Source: Burkholderiales bacterium PBB3 (GTDB lineage: Bacteria; Pseudomonadota; Gammaproteobacteria; Burkholderiales; Burkholderiaceae_C). Taken from it: a DNA stretch of 64,000 nucleotides. Shown in pieces: positions 39,034-46,140 of the stretch. The notes under the pieces are model-generated. The model was not told the DNA's origin, made no database searches, and was given only the letters and a program-made list of their open reading frames with translations. The DNA is taken from assembly GCA_002256115.1 (NCBI GenBank), contig NKIK01000002.1, positions 186,001 through 250,000 of the forward strand, in the 5' to 3' direction. Every line of letters begins with the position of its first letter. The stretch's first letter is position 1. Made by a program: the position numbers and the translations under genes.

Positions 39034-40794
39034 CTATTTTGGCAAGAATGCTAGCCAAAACACCAGCAGCAGATTCAAGAGCACGGAGAGCACCAGGCTC
39101 AGCTTCCAGACGCTGGTGGGGTCGCGTTGCAACATGGGGGTGCTGCCAGGGGCGTTCAGGGGGCGGCTGGCCCCCCGCTCTAGTGCCAGCAAGAATTCTT
39201 CGGCGGTTTCAAAGCGCTGGCGCTGGTCCAGCGCTACGGCTTTGAGCAGTACGTGGTTAAACCAAATGGGCACCTCGGGGTTGTGGCGGCTGGGGGATGT
39301 GGGGTCGCGGTAGTAGCGGCCCACCTGGTAGGGCAAAACATCGCCATAGGGCAGTTTGCCGGTCACCAGCTGGTATAGCGTCACGCCCAGCGCAAACAGG
39401 TCACTTTGCGCGTTCGGCAACTGGTTTTCACTTTCCACCGATTCGCTCTTGCCTTGGGCAGACTTGGCTCTAAAACCCCACTGCTCGGGGTTCACATAGC
39501 TGGGCGTGCCCGCGTGCAGCGCCCGCATGGCGGCGGGCTCGCGCCCGCTCAGGGCCACGCCCAGGTCCAGCACCCGCAACACGCCGTCCTCGCCCAAGTG
39601 CAGGTTGGCGGGTTTGATGTCGCGGTGCACCACACCCTGGCGGTGCAAGCGCCCCAGGGCTTTGAGCGCTTGCATGGCATAGGCAACGGCCACACTGGGG
39701 CTGAGCCGCTGCTGGCGGGTCAGCAATTGCTGCAGGGTTTCGCCGCTATGCCAGTCGTACAACACGTAAAAGGCCGAGCGCTCGCGCCCGGTGGGCAGCG
39801 CATCGTGCACCGCCACCAAATAGTCGGCCGCGCGCGAGGTCTGCATGCGCTGGGCCAGCCAGGCCTCATGGGCCAGCATGGCACGCTCCTCCTGGTCATG
39901 CGCGCGGGCGGGGTTCAGGGTTTTCAGTGCATACAGCGTCTGCGTCGCCGGCTCTCGGATTTGATAGAGGACATTGATACCGTTGTCCGCCACCAGGGCG
40001 GTCACCGTAAATCCATCCATCGTGTCGCCCACTTTCAAACGCGGGGGAATGGGCAGGCTTTGGGCCAGGCGGTTGGCGTCCATCAGCGTGGCTTCTAGCA
40101 GGCCGCGCACACGCACCACCAGGGCCGATACATTGTCGTCACTGCCCTTGGCCAGTGCCTGGTCCACCAGTTTTTGGCTTGCCTCGCGCGCATCCGGCAG
40201 GGCGGCGTATTCGGGCAGGCGGCGCTCAGACACTTCGCCATGCACGCCGTCACTCAGCAAGACAAATACATCGCCCACCTGCAAATCGCCCTGCAAGTAG
40301 TCCACCACCAAATGGTCTTCCGCGCCTACCGAGCGCAGCAGTTGGTGTTTGAAATCGGGGTGGTTAACGACGTGGTCTTGGGTCAGCAGGGTGGCCTTGC
40401 CATCCCGCACCAAATAGCAGCGGGTATCGCCCACATGGGCCACCGTATAGGAGTGGCCGCGCAGCACCAAGGCGGTGAGTGTGGTCAGGCCCATGGCCGG
40501 ATGGCGACGCCGGTTGATACCGCAGAGCCAGGCGTTTTGTGCGGCAATGATGCGGTCCAGCGCCACGGTGGTGTCCCAGGTCTCGGGCGTGCCAAAGTAA
40601 TCCCGCACCAGGCTGGTGACCGTCGTCTGCGCGGCCTCCCGGCCCATGCCGCCAGCGCTCACGCCATCGGCCAAGGCGACGATGGAGCCCATGTCCTCCT
40701 GCCCAGCGGCGGGCAGCATGGCGGCGCAAAAGTCTTCGTTGTGCGCCTTGCGCCCCGCCTGCGAGGTGTAACCAATGTCGATGTCAAATGCCAT
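39034..40794 (-). CDS. Bifunctional PP2C phosphatase / Ser-Thr protein kinase, membrane-anchored
   Basis: A 586-residue fusion. Residues about 5-240 are a PP2C phosphatase (AGRKAHNEDF, VALADGVSAGGMG, VLLSDGVHGEV). Residues about 265-550 are an Hanks-type kinase with HRDIKPANLHLGEDGVLRVL and DLG in place of DFG. The C terminus has one membrane helix (LSLVLSVLLNLLLVFWLAFL). It lies 5 bases after the ANTAR-PilJ gene, so both form an operon divergent from nirB. Similar kinases occur beside nirB and nitrate transporter genes in Pseudomonas; targets are unknown. Confidence 0.93.
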   Translation of the reverse strand: MAFDIDIGYTSQAGRKAHNEDFCAAMLPAAGQEDMGSIVALADGVSAGGMGREAAQTTVTSLVRDYFGTPETWDTTVALDRIIAAQNAWLCGINRRRHPAMGLTTLTALVLRGHSYTVAHVGDTRCYLVRDGKATLLTQDHVVNHPDFKHQLLRSVGAEDHLVVDYLQGDLQVGDVFVLLSDGVHGEVSERRLPEYAALPDAREASQKLVDQALAKGSDDNVSALVVRVRGLLEATLMDANRLAQSLPIPPRLKVGDTMDGFTVTALVADNGINVLYQIREPATQTLYALKTLNPARAHDQEERAMLAHEAWLAQRMQTSRAADYLVAVHDALPTGRERSAFYVLYDWHSGETLQQLLTRQQRLSPSVAVAYAMQALKALGRLHRQGVVHRDIKPANLHLGEDGVLRVLDLGVALSGREPAAMRALHAGTPSYVNPEQWGFRAKSAQGKSESVESENQLPNAQSDLFALGVTLYQLVTGKLPYGDVLPYQVGRYYRDPTSPSRHNPEVPIWFNHVLLKAVALDQRQRFETAEEFLLALERGASRPLNAPGSTPMLQRDPTSVWKLSLVLSVLLNLLLVFWLAFLPK

Positions 40795-40799
40795 GGGGT

Positions 40800-42071
40800 T
40801 TATCCCACCAACATGTGCATGCTGGACTCGTAGTGACCCGATAGCTGCTCAAACAGGTCCAGCAGGCGCTCACTGCCCTCGGCCAAGTCGGCCAAGCGGG
40901 CGGCTTGCAGGCCCGTGTCTGCGCGCTGCGCCTGGGCCACGGCGGCCAGCATTTGCAGCCAAGCAATGCCCGCGGCCTCCAGTGCCTGTGCAATCGCGGG
41001 CGTGCTCAGCGGAATACCGTTCAGGTAGGTTAGAGCCGCCTCAAACTCTTGCTGCGCAGTCAGCATGGGGGCACGCGCGTCACCCTGCCCCGCCAGGTAG
41101 CGCAATGCACATTTGGCAAAGCGCTGCGACAGCATGCGCTGACGCCCCGCCAGATTCAACACCTGCAGCGGCACGCCCGCGCCCGAGGTCTCCAGGCTGG
41201 TGGTCAGGCGCTCGGCCTGCAGCAGAAGGGCCTCTGCGCCGCCGTCCACCGGCTGGGTGTCCAGCTGCTTCAGCGCGGCCTTTAATGACGCCCAGGTCTG
41301 GGCCAATTGCGCCAGTAAATCGCCATAGGTGGGCTGCGACAGGTTTTTGCCCAGCAACGCAAAGTTGGCATCCACCCGCTGCACAGACTCTTGCAACAGC
41401 GCAGCGTGGCGCGCAGTCTGCACACCGGCCTGCTGCAGCAGGTGCAGCTTGACCAGCCGCTGCGACAGCATGCGCAACTGGCCTGAGCGGTTCATGGCCT
41501 CGGCTAACTGAGCCGACTGAATCACATGCTGGGACAACTGGCCCATGCGCTGGTTGGAGCGCATGGCGGCCGAACGCAGGGTGCTGTAGGCATCGTCATC
41601 AGAGAGCTGCTGGCTGCGCATCAGAATGCCCTTGGCCCGGTCCACGGTCTTGCGCTCCTCAAAGCGGGTGCTCAGGTCTTCAAAGGCCTGGCGCTGCGCT
41701 TGGGCATGCTTAAAGCGCGCCTGGGCCAGGTGGATCAGTGGGCGCAGGCGGTTCGCACCATAGCCCTGCACCACATACACATGCACGCCGCATTCGGTCG
41801 CTTGGGCCATGTGACCGGCATCGATGTCTTGGGTCAATACAACCACCGGGCGCGGTGCGATTTGCCCGGCCATTTGCAAGGCAGCAAACCACGCGGGTGT
41901 GGGCAGGGGCAGATCACAAATCACCACTTCTGGTGCATGCAGCACCACGCCTTGCACCAACTTGCTGCAATCTTCCACCGTAGCCAACACCGAAATACCT
42001 GCCGCCGCCAGGTCTGCGGGCAGGTTGGAGGCCGTCATCGGGCGGGTCGTACACAGCAAGGCGGAGGTCAT
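40800..42071 (-). CDS. ANTAR antiterminator fused to duplicated PilJ/NarX-like sensor domain
   Basis: A 423-residue soluble protein without membrane helix. Residues about 4-115 are receiver-like but lack the acidic pair. Residues about 133-190 are ANTAR (VDRAKGILMRSQQLSDDDAY). Two PilJ-type repeats follow, each beginning with a box like that of the nitrate sensor NarX: NRSGQLRMLSQRLV at 194 and NLAGRQRMLSQRFA at 306. It resembles NasR in plan (nitrate sensor plus ANTAR) but with a different sensor and domain order. Divergent from nirB, whose leader carries ANTAR-type hairpins. Confidence 0.88.
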   Translation of the reverse strand: MTSALLCTTRPMTASNLPADLAAAGISVLATVEDCSKLVQGVVLHAPEVVICDLPLPTPAWFAALQMAGQIAPRPVVVLTQDIDAGHMAQATECGVHVYVVQGYGANRLRPLIHLAQARFKHAQAQRQAFEDLSTRFEERKTVDRAKGILMRSQQLSDDDAYSTLRSAAMRSNQRMGQLSQHVIQSAQLAEAMNRSGQLRMLSQRLVKLHLLQQAGVQTARHAALLQESVQRVDANFALLGKNLSQPTYGDLLAQLAQTWASLKAALKQLDTQPVDGGAEALLLQAERLTTSLETSGAGVPLQVLNLAGRQRMLSQRFAKCALRYLAGQGDARAPMLTAQQEFEAALTYLNGIPLSTPAIAQALEAAGIAWLQMLAAVAQAQRADTGLQAARLADLAEGSERLLDLFEQLSGHYESSMHMLVG

Positions 42072-42183
42072 AAAAATAGGGGCTTCGCTAGAGGAAAAGA
42101 GGGGGCCAGCCCCACTGGGCTACGCACTTCGCGCGCCAGGGCTGCAGTGTAGGGGAGGCCCAGCGGACGCGGTCGCGATCATA

Positions 42184-42199
42184 TGGCACAGCTCTTGCA
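42184..42199 (+). promoter_or_regulatory. Sigma-54 promoter of the nirB operon
   Basis: TGGCACAGCTCTTGCA fits the -24/-12 consensus (TGGCACR, four bases, TTGCA; GG and GC ten apart). Predicted start near 42210, immediately before hairpin P1, leaving a leader of about 195 bases. Confidence 0.87.
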
Positions 42200-42210
42200 T
42201 TAGCTCCGGT

Positions 42211-42275
42211 GGGCGCAACGACGCGCCCCAACGAGATGACAGTCTTGCCGGTTGAGCGCACAACGACGTAGCGCT
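42211..42275 (+). ncRNA. Two-hairpin ANTAR recognition element in the nirB leader
   Basis: P1 (42211-42228) is GGGCGC-AACGAC-GCGCCC. P2 (42255-42275) is AGCGCAC-AACGAC-GTaGCGCT with one bulged A. Both loops are AACGAC, with A1 and G4. The identical loops on different stems argue for selection by an RNA-binding protein. P2's 3' arm can instead pair with 42308-42312 (next entry). Cis-acting leader element. Confidence 0.8.
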
Positions 42276-42315
42276 TTGCAGTCTGTACAACGCCAGTGCT
42301 TGCTGGTGCGCTTTT
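42270..42315 (+). terminator. Candidate attenuator in the nirB leader
   Basis: AGCGC (42270-42274) can pair with GCGCT (42308-42312) around an inner stem CCAG/CTGG, followed by TTTT. Alternatively CGCCAG/CTGGTG (42291-42308) forms alone. The stem and T run are modest, weaker than in the nrtA leader. A further strong fold, CGCGGAT/ATCCGCG with inner TGTGGC/GCCACA, occupies 42324-42375 just before the ribosome site. Confidence 0.45.
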
Positions 42316-42405
42316 GCATGAGGCGCGGATCTCTTCTACCCCGTATTTTTGGACTGTGGCATTGCCACATCCGCGGATTCCTTCTCTACCTTTGGAGTGG
42401 CCACT

Positions 42406-44856
42406 ATGAAAAAATCGAAATTGGTAATGATTGGCAACGGCATGGCCGGTGTGCGCACCATTGAGGAATTGCTCAAGGTGGCCCCCGACTTGTACGACAT
42501 CACCGTCTTTGGTGCCGAACCCCACCCCAACTACAACCGTATTTTGCTCAGCCCCGTGCTGGCTGGTGAGCAAACGCTGGACGAGATCGTGCTGAACACC
42601 TTTGAGTGGTATGCCGATAACAAGATCGCCTTGTATGCGGGTAAAAAAGTCACTGAAGTAGACCGTGTGAACCGGGTGGTGCGCGCGCTGGGTGCCGATG
42701 GCAGCGTGGTGGAGGCCGAATACGACCGCCTGCTGCTGTGCACCGGCTCTAACCCCTTTATCTTGCCCATTCCCGGCAAAGACCTGGACGGTGTGATTGC
42801 CTACCGCGACATTGCCGACACCAACGCGATGATCGACGCCGCCGCCAAGTACAAACACGCCGTCGTCATCGGTGGCGGCCTGCTGGGCCTGGAAGCGGCC
42901 AACGGCCTGATGCTGCGTGGCATGACCGTGAGCGTGGTGCACGTGATGCCTACGCTGATGGAGCGCCAACTGGACAGCGTGGCGGGCAAGCTGCTGCAAA
43001 AATCTTTGGAAGAGCGCGGCCTGACCTTCCTGATGGGTGCACAGACCCAGGAGTTGGTGGGTGGTGCAGACGGTAGGGTCAAGAGCATCAAATTCAAAGA
43101 TGGCAGCGAAGTACCCGCCGACTTGGTGGTGATGGCAGTAGGCATTCGCCCCAACACGGCGCTGGCCGAGAGCATGCGCATCCATTGCAACAAGGGCATT
43201 GTGGTGAACGACACCATGCAAACCATTACCGATGCGCGCATCTACAGCGTGGGCGAATGTGCTGCGCACCGCGGCATTGCCTACGGCCTGGTGGCACCTT
43301 TGTTTGAGCAGGCCAAGGTGGCCGCCAACCATTTGGCCGAATTTGGCATTGGCCGCTACCAGGGCTCACTCACCTCCACCAAGCTCAAGGTCACCGGCAT
43401 TGACCTGTTCAGCGCGGGTGAATTCCAGGGCGGCGAAGGCACCGAAGAAATCGTCATGAGCGACCCCTTTGGCGGCGTCTACAAAAAGCTGGTCATCAAA
43501 GACGACAAGCTGATTGGTGCCTGCATGTACGGCGATACCGTAGACGGCAGCTGGTACTTCAAGCTGCTGCGCGATGGCCGCAGCATTGCCGATATTCGCG
43601 ACAAGCTGATGTTTGGCGAGAGCGGCTCCAACATTGGTGACGTGGGCCACCAGGGCCAGAACAAGGCCGCCGCCATGGCCGACAGCGACGAAGTCTGCGG
43701 CTGCAACGGCGTGACTAAGGGCACCATCTGCAAGGCCATCCGCGAGAAGGGCCTGTTCACACTGGATGAAGTGAAGAAGCACACCAAGGCCAGCGCCTCC
43801 TGCGGCTCCTGCACCGGCTTGGTGGAGCAAATCATCATGTTCACCGCCGGTGGCGACTACAGCGCCACGCCCAAGACCAAGGCCATGTGCGGCTGCACCG
43901 ACCACGGCCACCAGGCCGTGCGTGAGGCCATCGTCAAAGAGAAATACCTGACCATTGCCCAGGTGCAAAAAGAAATGGCGTGGCGCACGCCCAATGGTTG
44001 CTCTAGTTGCCGCCCGGCCCTCAACTATTACCTGATCAGCAGCTGGCCTAAAGAGGCCAAGGACGATCCGCAAAGCCGCTTCATCAACGAACGCAGCCAC
44101 GCCAACATCCAGAAGGACGGCACCTACTCCGTCATCCCGCGCATGTGGGGCGGCGAGACCACGGCCGACGAGCTGCGCCGCATTGCCGACGCCGCCGACA
44201 AATACAAGGTGCCCACCATCAAGGTGACTGGCGGCCAGCGCATTGACTTGCTGGGCGTGAAGAAGGAAGACCTGGTTGGCATCTGGAAAGACATCGGCAT
44301 GCCCAGCGGCCACGCCTACGCCAAAGCGCTGCGCACCGTGAAGACCTGCGTCGGCAGCGAATGGTGCCGCATGGGCACGCAAGACAGCACGCAAATGGGC
44401 AAAGACCTGGAGCGCGCGATGTGGCGCATGTATGCACCGCACAAGGTCAAGTTCGCCGTGTCCGGCTGCCCGCGCAACTGCGCCGAGGCCGGCATCAAAG
44501 ATGTGGGCGTAATTGGTGTGGACAGTGGCTGGGAGATGTATGTGGCCGGCAACGGTGGCATCAAGACCGAGGTGGCGCACTTTTTGGTGAAGGTGAAGAC
44601 GGCCGAAGAAGTGCTGGAGTACACCGGTGCGTTTTGCGAGCTGTACCGCCAGGAAGGCTGGTACCTGGAGCGCACCGTGCACTACGTGAACCGCGTGGGC
44701 CTGGACTATGTAAAGAAGCGCATTCTGGAAGACCACGAAGGCCGCAAAGCCCTGTGGGAGCGCCTGCAGTTTGCGCTGGATGGCGAGCCTGATCCTTGGT
44801 TTGACTTCCAGGAAGCCAAGGTCGATACCCGCCAGTTTGAAACCGTCAAAGCCTGA
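42406..44856 (+). CDS. nirB: Assimilatory nitrite reductase [NAD(P)H], large subunit
   Basis: An 816-residue cytoplasmic enzyme reducing nitrite to ammonium. Order: FAD/NAD(P)H-binding half (VMIGNGMAGVRTIEELL; VVIGGGLLGLEAANGL), BFD-like [2Fe-2S] domains (VCGCNGVTKGTICKAI; CGSCTGLVEQ; CGCTDHGHQ; CSSCRPALNYYL) and the sulfite-reductase-type siroheme/[4Fe-4S] part with CVGSEWCRMGTQD and SGCPRNCAEAGIKD. The ATG at 42406 has GGAG nine bases upstream. Head of the operon nirB-pilJ-nirD-nasA-ybiB-cobA. Confidence 0.97.
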   Translation: MKKSKLVMIGNGMAGVRTIEELLKVAPDLYDITVFGAEPHPNYNRILLSPVLAGEQTLDEIVLNTFEWYADNKIALYAGKKVTEVDRVNRVVRALGADGSVVEAEYDRLLLCTGSNPFILPIPGKDLDGVIAYRDIADTNAMIDAAAKYKHAVVIGGGLLGLEAANGLMLRGMTVSVVHVMPTLMERQLDSVAGKLLQKSLEERGLTFLMGAQTQELVGGADGRVKSIKFKDGSEVPADLVVMAVGIRPNTALAESMRIHCNKGIVVNDTMQTITDARIYSVGECAAHRGIAYGLVAPLFEQAKVAANHLAEFGIGRYQGSLTSTKLKVTGIDLFSAGEFQGGEGTEEIVMSDPFGGVYKKLVIKDDKLIGACMYGDTVDGSWYFKLLRDGRSIADIRDKLMFGESGSNIGDVGHQGQNKAAAMADSDEVCGCNGVTKGTICKAIREKGLFTLDEVKKHTKASASCGSCTGLVEQIIMFTAGGDYSATPKTKAMCGCTDHGHQAVREAIVKEKYLTIAQVQKEMAWRTPNGCSSCRPALNYYLISSWPKEAKDDPQSRFINERSHANIQKDGTYSVIPRMWGGETTADELRRIADAADKYKVPTIKVTGGQRIDLLGVKKEDLVGIWKDIGMPSGHAYAKALRTVKTCVGSEWCRMGTQDSTQMGKDLERAMWRMYAPHKVKFAVSGCPRNCAEAGIKDVGVIGVDSGWEMYVAGNGGIKTEVAHFLVKVKTAEEVLEYTGAFCELYRQEGWYLERTVHYVNRVGLDYVKKRILEDHEGRKALWERLQFALDGEPDPWFDFQEAKVDTRQFETVKA

Positions 44857-44865
44857 GGCCGCACC

Positions 44866-45657
44866 ATGCAACGCAGAACCCTGATCTCTTTCGCCGCTGT
44901 GGGTAGCTTGGGACTGGCTTTGCCCGCCCTGACCCAAGTGCTGAACCTGGGCGACGCCATCAACAAGGCCGGCCGCCAGCGCATGCTGAGCCAGCGCATG
45001 GGCAAGGCCTGGCTGGCTTTGGTGCAAAACGTGGAAAAAACCAGCGCCCAAATGGTGCTGGACAAATCCATGGCTTTGTTTGAGCGCCAGTTGCAAGAGC
45101 TAAAAGCCTTTGCGCCCACCACCGAAGTGCAGGCCACCTACAACCGGCTGGATGCCGCCTGGTTTGACTACAAGGGGGCATTGGTCGGCACCAGCCCCTC
45201 CCGCGACAACGCGGCCGCTTTGCTACAGCTGGATGCCAAGGTTCTGGGCCTGGCCCACCAGGGTACGCAGCAGTTGGAGGTAGTGCTGTCTCGGCCCATG
45301 GGCAAGCTGGTGAATATGGCCGGACGCCAGCGCATGCTGACCCAGCGCATGGCCAAGTTTTACCTGGCCGCCACCTTGCCGGTAGAAGCCACCCTGGCCA
45401 GTACCGAGATCAACAAAGCCCGCACAGAGTTCACCACCGCCATGGCGGTATTGCGCAATGCGCCAGAAGCCACCGTCCGCATCAAAGAGGAACTGCAACT
45501 GGCCGATGCGCAGTGGGTGTTCTTTGACGCGGCCTTGCAGCAGTTGCAAGGTGGCTCGCAAAATGCAAAGCCCCTTGCGAATGTGTTTAACGCCAGTGAA
45601 AACCTGCTGACGGTGATGGACCGAGTCACCGGTCTGTTTGCCACCGCCAGCACGTAA
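44866..45657 (+). CDS. Exported protein with two PilJ/NarX-like sensor repeats
   Basis: A 263-residue protein. The N terminus (MQRRTLISFAAVGSLGLALP) is a signal sequence with an RR pair, so a Tat or Sec route and periplasmic location are likely. Two repeats follow, each with the NarX-P-box-like motif: NKAGRQRMLSQRMG near residue 33 and NMAGRQRMLTQRMA near 150. There is no kinase, methyl-accepting or membrane output domain. Nine bases after nirB, it splits the usual nirB-nirD pair. Role likely nitrate/nitrite binding or sensing in the periplasm, but unproven. Confidence 0.85.
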   Translation: MQRRTLISFAAVGSLGLALPALTQVLNLGDAINKAGRQRMLSQRMGKAWLALVQNVEKTSAQMVLDKSMALFERQLQELKAFAPTTEVQATYNRLDAAWFDYKGALVGTSPSRDNAAALLQLDAKVLGLAHQGTQQLEVVLSRPMGKLVNMAGRQRMLTQRMAKFYLAATLPVEATLASTEINKARTEFTTAMAVLRNAPEATVRIKEELQLADAQWVFFDAALQQLQGGSQNAKPLANVFNASENLLTVMDRVTGLFATAST

Positions 45658-45671
45658 ATTTATGACAAATT

Positions 45672-45720
45672 GGGCTGTAGAGCGCATGGATAGTGCGGGA
45701 GCAGCTTCTGAATTGATAGC
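45672..45720 (+). repeat. Dispersed repeat R2, copy 5 (before nirD)
   Basis: Contains GCATGGATAGTGCGGGAGCA, then GCTTCTGAATTGATAGC. It occupies the gap between the exported PilJ protein and nirD and ends 14 bases before the nirD start. Confidence 0.78.
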
Positions 45721-45734
45721 AATGAGGAATTGAT

Positions 45735-46118
45735 ATGACCGAATGGACCCGCATTTGCACCTTGGAAGACATCCCCGTTTTGGGCTCGCGCCGCGTGGAG
45801 CGCGCGCAGGGCCTGGATGTCGCCGTATTCCGCAACAGCCAGGACGAAGTGTTTGCGCTGCTGGACCGCTGCCCGCACAAGGGCGGGCCCTTGAGTCAGG
45901 GCATTGTGTTTGGCGCTAGCGTGGCCTGCCCGCTGCACAACTGGACCATTGGCCTGTGCGACGGCCAGGCCAGTGCGCCCGACGAAGGTTGCACGCCCAA
46001 GTTCAGTGTGAAGCTGGAGGACGGTGCCGTGTTCTTGAAAGCCGCTGAGCTGCAAGGCCATGCCACCGATTTGCTGCGCCCTATCGCCGGCCCAGCACGC
46101 CGCAACGCGGCTGCATGA
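45735..46118 (+). CDS. nirD: Nitrite reductase small subunit (Rieske type)
   Basis: A 127-residue Rieske-fold protein that partners NirB. Both ligand pairs of a [2Fe-2S] Rieske centre are present: CPHKGGPLSQG and CPLHNWTIGL. It starts MTEWTRICTLEDIPVLGSRR with a weak GAGGAA site upstream. The C terminus is extended by a short Arg/Ala tail. nasA follows after 22 bases. Confidence 0.94.
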   Translation: MTEWTRICTLEDIPVLGSRRVERAQGLDVAVFRNSQDEVFALLDRCPHKGGPLSQGIVFGASVACPLHNWTIGLCDGQASAPDEGCTPKFSVKLEDGAVFLKAAELQGHATDLLRPIAGPARRNAAA

Positions 46119-46140
46119 CCCACTAAGAGGACAAGCGACC

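Noticed and set aside
42124-42138. Minus-strand GG-N10-GC element as a sigma-54 promoter for the ANTAR-PilJ operon
   Set aside because: The -12 box is GTGCG instead of TTGC and the region is very G/C rich, so the match is likely chance.
42088-43332. 414-codon minus-strand open frame covering the nirB leader and 5' part
   Set aside because: Shadow of nirB; its C-terminal part crosses the leader hairpins, which are better explained as RNA structure.
43366-45096. 576-codon minus-strand open frame opposite nirB
   Set aside because: Antisense to the conserved siroheme domain of nirB; Ala/His/Gly-rich shadow with no motif.
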